Below, piece by piece: positions 36,707-45,019 of a stretch of 64,000 nt of DNA (within the stretch, counting starts at the first letter, position 1; every line of letters begins with the position of its first letter). Both the position numbers and the translations under genes were made by a program. Location of the stretch: NCBI GenBank assembly GCA_045805505.1, contig JBJMLA010000162.1:161516-225515 (forward strand), read 5' to 3'. The DNA comes from BP-464 sp045805505 (lineage in GTDB: Bacteria > Actinomycetota > Thermoleophilia > Solirubrobacterales > Solirubrobacteraceae). The notes beneath the pieces were generated by a model that was not told the DNA's origin, made no database searches, and was given only the letters and a program-made list of their open reading frames with translations.

Positions 36707-37147
36707 ATGCTCGACCGTATTCGCAAGGACGAGGGCGGCTTTACGCTCATCGAGCTCCTTGTCGTCATCCTGATCATCGGCATTCTCGCCGCGATCGCTC
36801 TTCCGTCGTTCCTCGGCCAGCAGGACAAGGGCAAGGACGCCTCGGCCAAGTCCAACGCACGCAACGCCTACAGCCAGGTCGAGTCGTGCCTGGCTGACGC
36901 CAGCGCCACCGTCGCCGGCTGCACGGCCCCGACGGGCACCGGCCTGACGTTCGTCGGCAGCGCCGCCACCCCGGCCGCCGGCGAGGTCAAGGTCACGCCC
37001 ACCACGGGTTCCGGCTACACCATCGACGCCGCGTCGGCCACGGCCGGGAACGTGTTCACCATCACCAAGGACGGCACGACCGGTGTGGCGACGCGCAGCT
37101 GCACCACGCACGGCAAGGGCGGCTGCCCGTCCGACGGCAACTGGTAG
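36707..37147 (+). CDS. pilA: Type IV major pilin (PilA-like)
   Basis: 146 residues. A short basic leader (MLDRIRKDEGG) is followed by the prepilin cleavage and methylation site G|FTLIELLVVILIIGILAAIALP, split here as Gly12|Phe13 with Glu17 (the conserved Glu5 of the mature pilin). A C-terminal head of about 90 residues carries Cys61/Cys71 and Cys132/Cys139-type pairs that could form disulfides. PilD, encoded at 41670, should cleave it. A GEMM riboswitch precedes it and a strong terminator follows, so it can be expressed more strongly than the downstream minor pilins. Best candidate for the pilus fibre subunit. Confidence 0.92.
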   Translation: MLDRIRKDEGGFTLIELLVVILIIGILAAIALPSFLGQQDKGKDASAKSNARNAYSQVESCLADASATVAGCTAPTGTGLTFVGSAATPAAGEVKVTPTTGSGYTIDAASATAGNVFTITKDGTTGVATRSCTTHGKGGCPSDGNW

Positions 37148-37171
37148 CCGACCAACGATCAGACGTACCGC

Positions 37172-37207
37172 ACGAGGCGGGCCTCCGGGCCCGCCTCGTT
37201 GCGTTTA
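37172..37207 (+). terminator. Rho-independent terminator after the pilin gene
   Basis: An 11-bp stem (37172-37182 with 37189-37199) and 6-base loop CTCCGG is followed by TGCGTTT. It is the clearest intrinsic terminator in the window and separates pilin from the minor-pilin operon. Confidence 0.88.
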
Positions 37208-37220
37208 AGCGGCTGGACGG

Positions 37221-37862
37221 GTGTCCGACAAAATGGCCTCTGCGGTCCGCAGGAGCGCTCCGGCTGCCGATGCCTCACCCATGCGGTGGCGCGGGCAGGA
37301 GGGATTCACCCTCCCGGAGCTTCTGGTGGTCGTGGCGATCCTGCCGGTCGTCCTCCTCGCGCTGCTCAGCGCGCTGAACACCACGACCAAGCTCGCCCCG
37401 CGCAGCATCGAGTACGCCAACGCGGTCCAGGAGGCCGGCAACGGCCTATCCCGGGCGATCCAGCAGATTCGCCAGTCGACGCGGGTGATCGCCACCACCC
37501 CGAACTCGCTGACCTTCGTGACGTCGTCGGGGGGCGTCGACAGCCAGGTCAACATCTCGTGCGGCGTGACCTCGACGTTCACCGCGCCCGACGGGTCGGC
37601 GCTGCGCCGCTGCGTGAGGACGTCGGCCCCCCTGACCGGGTCGTTGCCGTCTCCGTCTACCGGCGCAGTACTCGTTGACCGGCTCGTCAACGGCACCATC
37701 GCCGATCCCGTATTCGAGTTCTCGCCGAGCCCGATCGCGCCGACCTACGTCCGGTTGCTCGTCAAGGTCCCGCCGCGCGGCGCCGGCCGCCAGGGCACCC
37801 GCTCAACCCCGATCATCATCGATGATGGCACGCTGCTGCGGAACTCCACGGTCGGCAGCTGA
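37221..37862 (+). CDS. Prepilin-like minor pilin (PilW/PilJ type)
   Basis: 213 residues from GTG 37221; ATG 37281 is an alternative that gives a more usual 8-residue leader, and codon bias between them is weak. The class III signal is QEG|FTLPELLVVVAIL, with the Glu at position 5 of the mature form and a hydrophobic helix to about residue 50. The rest is a beta-rich domain with a Cys pair (SCGVT and RRCVR). Such proteins prime pilus assembly or modify the tip. It overlaps the next gene by about 40 bases. Confidence 0.85.
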   Translation: MSDKMASAVRRSAPAADASPMRWRGQEGFTLPELLVVVAILPVVLLALLSALNTTTKLAPRSIEYANAVQEAGNGLSRAIQQIRQSTRVIATTPNSLTFVTSSGGVDSQVNISCGVTSTFTAPDGSALRRCVRTSAPLTGSLPSPSTGAVLVDRLVNGTIADPVFEFSPSPIAPTYVRLLVKVPPRGAGRQGTRSTPIIIDDGTLLRNSTVGS

Positions 37863-39216
37863 GCGCCGGGGCGAGCGCGGCTTCACGGTCGTGGAGCTGC
37901 TCGTCGCGATCCTCGTGCTCGGCTTCGTCGCGCTCGCGGCGGGCGCCGTGCTGGCCAGCGGCACGCGCAACGCGTCGAAGTCCGAGACCCGTCAGAACCT
38001 CGCCCACCGGGCCCAGCAGGAGGTCGAGCGGATCGCGTCGCTTGACTACGACACCATCGGGCATCCGGCGGCGCCCGCGTCCGGCTCGACGAACACCAGC
38101 AGCCCTCTCTACTGGTACAGCACCAGCACCGGCAAGTACCGGTGGGATCGCGCCGCCGCGGGGGCCACCACTGCGGAGCCGCTTGTCATCGACGCGGCCA
38201 ACGGCATCGTGCCCGTGCAGAGCGCCTGGAGCGATGGCACCGCCAGCGGCAAGCTCTTCGTCTTCGTGACGTGGGTCGCCGACGGCAAGTGCGGCACCGG
38301 CTGTCCGTCGACGAAGAACTACAAGCGCGTGACGGTCGCGGTGACGGTCGATTCCGGGGCCGAGGCCGCGGCGCCGGTCTTCGTCTCGTCGATCGTGGCC
38401 GACCCCCACGCACTGCCGGCCGGCAAGATCGTCAACGGCAACGCCAACCCGCTCGCCGATCCGAACATCACCTGCAAGGACGCCTCCGGGGCCACCGTCG
38501 CCTGCACTGCCAGCGTGGGATCGGCCAACGTCAACGAGTGGTACCTGTCCGACAGCCCGGCCACCGGCTCCTACACGGCCCCGACGGTCTCACACGCGAC
38601 GCACCCTACGATCGCGCCCTTCGGCACCTGCACCGTCGTCACGACGACCGGTTGTCCCAAGCCCGACCTGCTGAGCACCACGGCGCCGCCGGCTCCGGCC
38701 GAGGGCGCCCCGGCACCCCCGCTGCTGGACTACTCGACGGACCTGACCAGCCTGCCGCATCCGGGTGGCCGCGTGCTGGCGCGCGACGTCAACTGCGCGG
38801 CGACCCCGTCGGCGCTCGACAACTCCAAGGGCGCGATGTGGGTGACCCAGCCCCTGACCGCCACGACCGCGCTGACCGGCGCCGGCGGCATGACGGTCCA
38901 CAGCCAGACCGTCGGGGCCACCACGGCCGCGGTGACGCTCTGCGTCGGGATCTACGCCGTGCCGCCGTCGCTGACCAACCTGATCGCGGTGCCGCCGGTG
39001 CGGCTGGGCGTCGTGGCCTACGCCGTGGCCGAATGGCCCGCGGCACCGACGCCGATCTCCTTCAGCTTCGACTTCGTCACCGGCGGGACCGTCAGCGTCT
39101 CGGCCGGCTACCGCATCGGCGTGCGCGTGTGGGTCGCCGCCAGCTCCGGCGCGGATCTCGTCCTGCTCTACGACCATCCGGAGCGTGCATCCGTGCTCCA
39201 GCTCAACTCGCAATGA
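37822..39216 (+). CDS. Large prepilin-like protein (PilV-like minor pilin)
   Basis: 464 residues. ATG at 37822 (or 37825) lies inside the end of the preceding gene in another frame. The prepilin site is GERG|FTVVELLVAILVLGF, followed by a membrane helix and a head of over 400 residues, far larger than ordinary minor pilins (about 150-200). The head contains a pilin-like part (LDYDTIGHP region), a Cys pair (CGTGC) and a long Thr/Ser/Pro-rich segment, then a beta-rich C-terminus. A large head suggests a tip-located adhesin subunit. The stop overlaps the next start as ATGA. Confidence 0.85.
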   Translation: MMARCCGTPRSAAERRGERGFTVVELLVAILVLGFVALAAGAVLASGTRNASKSETRQNLAHRAQQEVERIASLDYDTIGHPAAPASGSTNTSSPLYWYSTSTGKYRWDRAAAGATTAEPLVIDAANGIVPVQSAWSDGTASGKLFVFVTWVADGKCGTGCPSTKNYKRVTVAVTVDSGAEAAAPVFVSSIVADPHALPAGKIVNGNANPLADPNITCKDASGATVACTASVGSANVNEWYLSDSPATGSYTAPTVSHATHPTIAPFGTCTVVTTTGCPKPDLLSTTAPPAPAEGAPAPPLLDYSTDLTSLPHPGGRVLARDVNCAATPSALDNSKGAMWVTQPLTATTALTGAGGMTVHSQTVGATTAAVTLCVGIYAVPPSLTNLIAVPPVRLGVVAYAVAEWPAAPTPISFSFDFVTGGTVSVSAGYRIGVRVWVAASSGADLVLLYDHPERASVLQLNSQ

Positions 39217-40598
39217 CCGGCCGCCGGCTCAATCTCCGCTCCGAGGACGGCGTGGCGATGATCGTCGCCATGGGCGTCCTGGCCGTGATGCTCGTGCTGT
39301 CGGCCACCGTCGTCAGCTCCTCGTCGCTGCTCAGCTCTGGGACCACCAAGGAGACGGCGCGCAAGCGCGCTTTCGAGGCGGCCGAGGCCGGGCTCCAGGC
39401 CACGGTCTACCGGCTCAACATGCTCGCCCCGTCCGCGGACAAGTGCATCGGCGGCAGCACGGTGACCGTCCAGGCGCCGACGGGCGCGGCGTGCACGCCG
39501 TACTCCGAGAGCCTCGGCAACGGCGCCACCTACACCGCGTGGACCACGGCTTCGCTGAGCACCGGGGGATCGTGTGCCGGGACCCAGGTCGGCGCGTCCA
39601 CCTCGATCGCCGAGCGCTGCGTGACCGCCTCCGGCACGGTCGACGGCGTCACCCGCCGCGTCCAGACGCGCGTGGCCTCCTACGCATCGGCGCCGATCTT
39701 CCCGCTGGCCGGTGTCGTCGGCCTGTCGCAGATGACGTTCTCCAACAACGTGCAGGTCGTCGGCGGCATCGGCAGCAACGGCGGCATCTACATGTCCAAC
39801 AGCGCCGCGGTGAGCAACACCACCATCGGCCCGTCGGCGCCCACGCCGACCACCTCGAACTCCGCGACGACCGGCGTCGTGACCCGGCGCACGGCCGCCC
39901 AGGGCCCGTTCGCCCTGGCGCCGGTCGATCCGGGCAACAGCGTCACGGTCAACGACAACGGCCGCATCGCCAACGCGCTGCGCAACCCGCCCGTCCAGCC
40001 GGCCGACACGATCACCGTCAACGGCGGCGGCGTCAGCTACGACGCGACGACACGGATGCTCTCCACCTCGGGCAACGCGACGCTCACGCTGGGCGGCGGC
40101 ATCTACAACTTCTGCGGCCTGTCGACGTCGAACAACACCACCATCCGGCTGGCGCCGGGGGCGCGAACCGCCATCTACATCGACTCGCCGGCCCGCCCCG
40201 GGTCGGGCTGTGCCGCCGGCAGCGGCTCGTTCAGCATGGCCAACGGCACGGCGTTCGACAACACGTCGCCCGCCGTGCCGAGCACGGGCTTCGCCCACGA
40301 CCCGACCGCGCTGCAGCTCTACGTCGTCGGCGGTGCTGGGTCGTCGGTCAACCTCGTCAACAACACCGCGTTCTACGGGACGGTCTACGCACCGAACTCG
40401 ACGGTCAACCTCAGCAACAGCGGCATCATCTACGGCGCCGTCGCCGCGGGCTCGATCAACATGACGAACTTCGCGAAGGTCGTCGCCGATCCCAACGCGA
40501 CGAGCATCAGCACGTCCGGCGGCGGGGTCTACTTCCGCTCGTCGTGGCGCGAGTGCCGCAACACGCCCACTACGACCGATCCGAGCTCCGGATGCTGA
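39213..40598 (+). CDS. PilX-like pilus assembly protein with beta-helix C-terminus
   Basis: 461 residues from ATG 39213. The N-terminus EDGVAMIVAMGVLAVMLVL lacks the Phe-Thr-Leu-Ile-Glu site but matches PilX-type proteins (short leader, membrane helix, then FEAAEAGLQATVYRLN). The C-terminal 300 residues contain repeating VN...G.(I/V)Y segments (SNNVQVVGGIGSNGGIY, VNNTAFYGTVYAPNSTV), which suggests a small right-handed beta-helix as in DUF7305-type proteins. It is the third minor pilus component in this operon. Its stop overlaps the next start by seven bases. Confidence 0.8.
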   Translation: MTGRRLNLRSEDGVAMIVAMGVLAVMLVLSATVVSSSSLLSSGTTKETARKRAFEAAEAGLQATVYRLNMLAPSADKCIGGSTVTVQAPTGAACTPYSESLGNGATYTAWTTASLSTGGSCAGTQVGASTSIAERCVTASGTVDGVTRRVQTRVASYASAPIFPLAGVVGLSQMTFSNNVQVVGGIGSNGGIYMSNSAAVSNTTIGPSAPTPTTSNSATTGVVTRRTAAQGPFALAPVDPGNSVTVNDNGRIANALRNPPVQPADTITVNGGGVSYDATTRMLSTSGNATLTLGGGIYNFCGLSTSNNTTIRLAPGARTAIYIDSPARPGSGCAAGSGSFSMANGTAFDNTSPAVPSTGFAHDPTALQLYVVGGAGSSVNLVNNTAFYGTVYAPNSTVNLSNSGIIYGAVAAGSINMTNFAKVVADPNATSISTSGGGVYFRSSWRECRNTPTTTDPSSGC

Positions 40599-41644
40599 GG
40601 CGCGCGCTGCTGCTGACGGGCGTCTCCGTGCTGGCCGCGGCCGGTCCGGCGGCCGCCCGGATCAACCCGGTGGCCGCGCTGTCGGGCCCCGCGACGGTCA
40701 AGGCCGGCCAGAAGGCCACCTTCGACGCCAGCACGTCGCGCGCCGACCCGTCGGGCTCGATCGTCGAGTTCGCCTGGGACCTCGACGGCGACGGCACGTT
40801 CGACGAGATCCGGCAGGGGCCGCGCATCACGATCGTCCCGGAGGTGCCGGGCGAGCAGGTCATCGTCGTGCGCATCACCGACGACGCCGGCGCGCGCTCG
40901 ACCACCGAGGGGCACTACCTCGTCGAGGGCCAGCCGCCGGTCGCGCGGGTCGACGTCCCGTCCTCGGTCACCGCGGGCGCTCCCGTCACGCTCGACGGCT
41001 CGGGCTCGTCGTCGGAGTCCGGCGACATCGTCGCCTACGCCTGGAACGTCGACGGCGACGGCTTCGGCCCCGAGAGCGCCGATCCGACGCTGACGACCGT
41101 CTTCGCCGCGGGGGGCACCCACACCGTCGTGCTGCGGGTGCGCGACGCGGCGCAGGGCCAGGGAACGCTGCGGGTCCCGATCGAGGTGGCCGAACCGGGC
41201 GGCCCCGCGGCCCTCGGCGGATCGCCCGAGCTCGGGATCGCGCCGCTCGACACGCTCGCCCAGCGCTGGATCAAGGTCGGCAGCCCGCGTCGCTTCGCGG
41301 CGATCGGCGGGGCTGCGCGCCGGCGCATCGGCGCCGTGCGCCGCGGGCTGTGGGTCAACGTCCTGGCTGATCGCGCCGCGCGCTTCGACCTCGCGGTCCA
41401 TGTCCGCCGGGCCGACGCGCGACGCCTCGGCCTGCGAGGCCCGAGCGTCCTTGCCGGCTACGTGCGGGTGGCGCACAGCTCCTACCGGCTGCGGGTGGCC
41501 GGCCAGCGCGCGTTCAAGCTCGTGCTGCCGCGCTCGGTACGCCGCAAGCTGCGCGCGCCCGTGAGCCTGCTCGTCCGCGGCACGGCGACCGACGGCCACG
41601 GCAACCGCAGCCGCGTCTCGCGCTCGTTCGCGCTCCGTCGGTAG
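40592..41644 (+). CDS. Exported PKD-domain protein of the pilus locus
   Basis: 350 residues from ATG 40592. A signal peptide (LLLTGVSVLAAAGPAAA) is followed by two PKD domains: about 25-110 with VEFAWDLDGDGTFD, and 112-195 with VAYAWNVDGDGFG. The last 150 residues are basic and beta-rich, resembling Arg/Lys-rich C-terminal domains of other exported proteins of this genome, such as the end of the M36 protease. PKD domains mediate extracellular protein or sugar contacts. Its place between minor pilins and pilD suggests a pilus-associated surface protein, which is inference. Confidence 0.8.
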   Translation: MLRRALLLTGVSVLAAAGPAAARINPVAALSGPATVKAGQKATFDASTSRADPSGSIVEFAWDLDGDGTFDEIRQGPRITIVPEVPGEQVIVVRITDDAGARSTTEGHYLVEGQPPVARVDVPSSVTAGAPVTLDGSGSSSESGDIVAYAWNVDGDGFGPESADPTLTTVFAAGGTHTVVLRVRDAAQGQGTLRVPIEVAEPGGPAALGGSPELGIAPLDTLAQRWIKVGSPRRFAAIGGAARRRIGAVRRGLWVNVLADRAARFDLAVHVRRADARRLGLRGPSVLAGYVRVAHSSYRLRVAGQRAFKLVLPRSVRRKLRAPVSLLVRGTATDGHGNRSRVSRSFALRR

Positions 41645-41651
41645 CCGCGGA

Positions 41652-41657
41652 TAGCGT
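41652..41657 (+). promoter_or_regulatory. -10 element (TAGCGT) upstream of pilD
   Basis: TAGCGT lies 12 bases before the ATG at 41670 and just after the PKD gene stop, giving pilD-pilM-N-O-P a possible promoter of their own. Confidence 0.4.
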
Positions 41658-41669
41658 GGCGGACATCTG

Positions 41670-42428
41670 ATGGGCGCACTCGAAGCGATCCTCGCCGGCG
41701 TGGCGGGCCTGTTGATCGGCTCGTTCCTCAATGTCGTGGCCTACCGCCTGCCGCGCGGCGAGTCCGTGGCCAGCCCCGGCTCGCGCTGTCCCGGCTGCGG
41801 GTCGCCGGTCAAGCCCTACGACAACGTGCCGGTCCTCTCGTGGCTGCTGCTGCGCGGGCGCTGCCGCAACTGCGGCGAGCCGATCTCCGCGCGCTACCCG
41901 CTGGTCGAGCTGGCCACCGGGCTGCTGTGGGCAGCGGTGGTCCTGGCCCGCGACGACGCCGGATCGATCGCGCTCGGGCTGATCCTGGTCACCGCCCTCG
42001 TGCCGATCGTGCTCATCGACCTCGAGCATCGCCTGATCCCCAACCTGATCACGGCCCCCGCCGCCGTCGCCGCCGTCATCGCCGGACTGCTGCTGGATCG
42101 CGACTTCCTGCCCGAGATGCTGATCGCGGGCGCCGCGGCCGGCGGGTTCTTCCTGCTGGCCGCGATGGCCTATCCGCGGGGCATGGGGATGGGCGACATC
42201 AAGCTGGCGGGGGTCATGGGCCTGTGCCTCGGCCGCGCGGCCGCCCCGGCGGTGATGGTGGCGCTGATCACCGGCGTGCTCGTCGGCGGCCTCATCATCG
42301 CGCGCCTGGGGGCCAAGGAAGGCCGCAAGACCAAGGTGCCGTTCGGGCCGTTCCTGGCCGTCGGGGCCGTGTTCGCGCTGTTCGCCGGCGACGCCATCGT
42401 CGACTGGTACCGCGACACCTACTTGTAG
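41670..42428 (+). CDS. pilD: Type IV prepilin peptidase/N-methyltransferase PilD
   Basis: 252 residues. The cytoplasmic N-terminal domain has the zinc-binding cysteines Cys40, Cys43, Cys65 and Cys68 (CPGCG ... CRNCG), which mark the bifunctional peptidase-methyltransferase form. The catalytic aspartates are Asp116 (VLIDLEHR) and Asp175 in GMGD (172-175). About seven to eight membrane helices follow the family pattern. It should cleave and N-methylate the prepilins encoded just upstream. Confidence 0.95.
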   Translation: MGALEAILAGVAGLLIGSFLNVVAYRLPRGESVASPGSRCPGCGSPVKPYDNVPVLSWLLLRGRCRNCGEPISARYPLVELATGLLWAAVVLARDDAGSIALGLILVTALVPIVLIDLEHRLIPNLITAPAAVAAVIAGLLLDRDFLPEMLIAGAAAGGFFLLAAMAYPRGMGMGDIKLAGVMGLCLGRAAAPAVMVALITGVLVGGLIIARLGAKEGRKTKVPFGPFLAVGAVFALFAGDAIVDWYRDTYL

Positions 42429-42516
42429 TCCTGGCGTCCAGCCGTCTGGACGAATTACCCATGTGAGCCGGTTCGGCTTCCCGGATACGGCCCGGGCTGC
42501 CGATGGAGACCGTGCA

Positions 42517-43605
42517 GTGCAGCTCTCCATGCCACAGATCCGCCGCGCCCCCAAGGGCCGCACCGTCACCGGCCTCGACATCGAGCCCGGGGCCGTCCGC
42601 GCCGTCCGCGCCCGCACCGTCGCGGGCCGCATCGTCGTCGATCAGGCCGTCAGCGCGCCGCTCGAGCCCGGCATCGTGCGTGACGGCGAGGTCGTCGAGC
42701 CCGAGGCCCTGGGCGCCGTGCTGCGCGACCTGTTCGACGAGCACAAGCTCGACCGCCGGGTGCGGATCGGCGTGGCCAACCAGCGTGTCGTCGTGCGCCA
42801 CCTGCTGCTCCCGCCGATCACCGATCCCAAGCAGCTGGCCACCGCGGTGCGCTTCATGGCCGCCGACGAGATGCCCATGCCCATCGACCAGGCCGTGCTC
42901 GACCACGTCGTGCTGGGGCCGGTCGAGACCCCGGAGGGCCCGCGGACCCGGGTGCTGGTGATCGCGGCCCGCCGCTCGATGATCGACTCGCTTCTGGCCG
43001 CCGCGCAGATCGCCGGCCTGCGGCCCGAGGGCATCGACCTCTCGGCGTTCGCCATGGTGCGGGCGCTCGGAGCGACGCGCGAGGGCGTGACCCTGCACCT
43101 GTCGGTCGGCGGCGTCGTCACCCTCGCCGTGACCAAGGGCAGCGAATGCGTGTTCACCCGGGTGGTAGGCGGCGGCCTCGAGACCATGGCCGCGGAACTG
43201 GCCGAGCGGCACACCATCGTCGTCGACGAGGCGCGATCGGCACTGCGCGGAGTCCGGCTCGAAGCACCTGTCGTGGTGGCCCCGGATGACGAGCCCGTCG
43301 CCATCGACACGTCTGACCCCGTGGCCGCCGACGCGCTGGCGGTCGTCACCGACGGCCTGCGCCGGATCGCCGGCGAGGTCCGCAGCTCGATCGACTTCCA
43401 CCTCGGCGTCGACCACAGCGGCGAGGCACCCACCGTCGAGCGCGTGCTGCTGACCGGATCGGTCCTCGGCATCGAGGGCTCCGTGGACGAGCTGGCCCGC
43501 CGGCTGTCGGTCCCCGTGGAAGCCGGCGACGTCGAGGGCGCCCACGACGAGCCCGGCGCCTACGCCGTGGCCGCCGGCCTGACCGTGTCGGAGCTCGCGG
43601 CCTGA
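42517..43605 (+). CDS. pilM: Type IV pilus assembly protein PilM
   Basis: 362 residues. GTG 42517 is chosen because GGAGA lies eight bases upstream; codons between an upstream GTG (42463) and this point have poor third-position GC, and ATG 42529 is also possible. The actin-like fold begins at VTGLDIEPGAVRAV, with the second phosphate loop around LHLSVGGVVTLAVTKG. The family sequence RQVVVRxLxLP appears as NQRVVVRHLLLPPI. PilM binds ATP and the cytoplasmic N-terminus of PilN. The stop overlaps the pilN start (TGATG). Confidence 0.9.
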   Translation: MQLSMPQIRRAPKGRTVTGLDIEPGAVRAVRARTVAGRIVVDQAVSAPLEPGIVRDGEVVEPEALGAVLRDLFDEHKLDRRVRIGVANQRVVVRHLLLPPITDPKQLATAVRFMAADEMPMPIDQAVLDHVVLGPVETPEGPRTRVLVIAARRSMIDSLLAAAQIAGLRPEGIDLSAFAMVRALGATREGVTLHLSVGGVVTLAVTKGSECVFTRVVGGGLETMAAELAERHTIVVDEARSALRGVRLEAPVVVAPDDEPVAIDTSDPVAADALAVVTDGLRRIAGEVRSSIDFHLGVDHSGEAPTVERVLLTGSVLGIEGSVDELARRLSVPVEAGDVEGAHDEPGAYAVAAGLTVSELAA

Positions 43606-44345
43606 TGCGCGCCGTCAACCTCATCCCGGTCGACGCTCGCGCCGGCGGCGGGATCTCGGGCGGCCGCTCCGGTGGAGCGGTCTACGCGCTGCTGGGCGGG
43701 CTCGCGGCGCTCGTGCTCATGGTCCTGGTGTGGACGACCGTCCACGGCCGCGTCGGCGATCAGCGCGCCGAGCTGGCCGGCATCGAGCAGGAGACCGCAC
43801 AGCTGCAGGCCCGGGCCGGCGCCGGACAGGCACCTGGTGCCGTCCAGCAGGAGCGCGCCGCCCGCACCCAGACCGTCGAGGCACTCATCGCGTCGCGTCG
43901 CGACTGGGCGGCCACGCTCGACGCGATCAGCCGCGCGATGCCGTCCGATACCACCCTCACCACCCTCAACGCCACCAGCGTGCCGCCGGCTGCGCCGCCG
44001 ACCCCGACCCCGACCACGGGGGCGGCCGGCCCGACGGTTGAACTGGGCGGCTGCGCTCCGACCCAGCGGGCGGTGGCCAAGCTGATGCCGCGACTCAAGA
44101 CGGTCCCGGACGTCGTCGACGTGCTGCTGGTCAGCTCGTCGAGTGTCGCGGCGTCGACGAACTCGGCGGACAGCCCCCAGGCCTGCGCGGGCACCACCTT
44201 CTCCATGACGGTCGTCCTCGAGGGTCTCGCGGCCCCGGCGACGACGCCCGCGGTAGCGACGCCGACTGCCGCGACGACGCAGCCGGCGACCGCGACGACC
44301 GCAGTTCCCGCGACCCCCGATCCTGGGACGGGGGGGACCCAGTGA
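43605..44345 (+). CDS. pilN: Type IV pilus assembly protein PilN-like
   Basis: 246 residues. The N-terminal motif RAVNLIPVDAR is the short PilM-binding sequence of PilN (usually INLLP). One membrane helix (about 25-44) is followed by a coiled-coil of about 50 residues and a ferredoxin-like domain containing a Pro/Thr-rich insertion (PAAPPTPTPTTGA). The C-terminus is a Thr/Ala/Pro-rich disordered tail. PilN forms the inner-membrane alignment complex with PilM and PilO. It overlaps pilO by four bases (GTGA). Confidence 0.85.
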   Translation: MRAVNLIPVDARAGGGISGGRSGGAVYALLGGLAALVLMVLVWTTVHGRVGDQRAELAGIEQETAQLQARAGAGQAPGAVQQERAARTQTVEALIASRRDWAATLDAISRAMPSDTTLTTLNATSVPPAAPPTPTPTTGAAGPTVELGGCAPTQRAVAKLMPRLKTVPDVVDVLLVSSSSVAASTNSADSPQACAGTTFSMTVVLEGLAAPATTPAVATPTAATTQPATATTAVPATPDPGTGGTQ

Positions 44346-45019
44346 GCGCGCGCGACCGCATCGTTCTCACGCTGCTGCCGATTCTCGCGGTGCTTGGCGC
44401 GTTCTGGATGCTCGCGCTGAGCCCCGCGCGCTCGGACTCCGCCGAGCTGACCACCAAGATCGACAGTGCGCAGACGGCCCTCGACGTCGCGACGCAGCAG
44501 AGCGCCGCGGCCGCCGCCGCACAGAAGCGCTTCGGCGAGGACTCCGCAGCCGTCGCGACGCTCGGCAAGGCCGTGCCCGCCGAGCAGCAGCTCGATGCGC
44601 TGCTCTACCAGCTCGACGTCGCCGCGGGAGACTCGAAGGTCAAGCTCGAGTCGCTGGCGCCCGTCTCGGCGTCCGCTCCCGGGGCGGCGCCCATCACGCT
44701 TCCTCCGGGCATCACGCAGGTCGACCTGACGCTGCAGTTCTCGGGCCGGTTCCTCGACCTCGAGCACTTCCTGCGGCGAATCCACGACGCCACGAGCGTG
44801 CACGGAGACGACGTCCGCGTGCGCGGGCGCCTGCTCAGCGTCCAGAGCGTGCAGCTGGCGACGGAGGACGACGGCGGCCTGTCCGCCACCGTCCTGGCCA
44901 GCGCCTACGTCGCGACTCCCGTCGCACCGGTTGACCCGTCGGCCCCGGCCGCACCCGCGGCTCCCACCACCGCGTCGGCCCCGCCGACCCAGGCCGCAGC
45001 GATCGGAGTCGGCGGATGA
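44342..45019 (+). CDS. pilO: Type IV pilus assembly protein PilO-like
   Basis: 225 residues from GTG 44342. One membrane helix (about 8-25), a coiled-coil (29-75, rich in Ala and Gln) and a ferredoxin-like domain with the PilO-type core LQFSGRFLDLEHFLRRIH. The C-terminal 30 residues are Ala/Pro/Thr-rich. It should pair with PilN. It overlaps the next gene by four bases (ATGA). Confidence 0.85.
   Translation: MSARDRIVLTLLPILAVLGAFWMLALSPARSDSAELTTKIDSAQTALDVATQQSAAAAAAQKRFGEDSAAVATLGKAVPAEQQLDALLYQLDVAAGDSKVKLESLAPVSASAPGAAPITLPPGITQVDLTLQFSGRFLDLEHFLRRIHDATSVHGDDVRVRGRLLSVQSVQLATEDDGGLSATVLASAYVATPVAPVDPSAPAAPAAPTTASAPPTQAAAIGVGG

Noticed and set aside
37675..37821. Upstream start for the large minor pilin
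   Set aside because: It would overlap the preceding gene by almost 190 bases with an Arg/Ser-rich shadow sequence. ATG 37822 gives a normal prepilin leader.
42463..42516. Upstream GTG start for pilM
   Set aside because: Only about half of the codons end in G or C in this stretch, far below genes here, and no ribosome-binding site precedes it.
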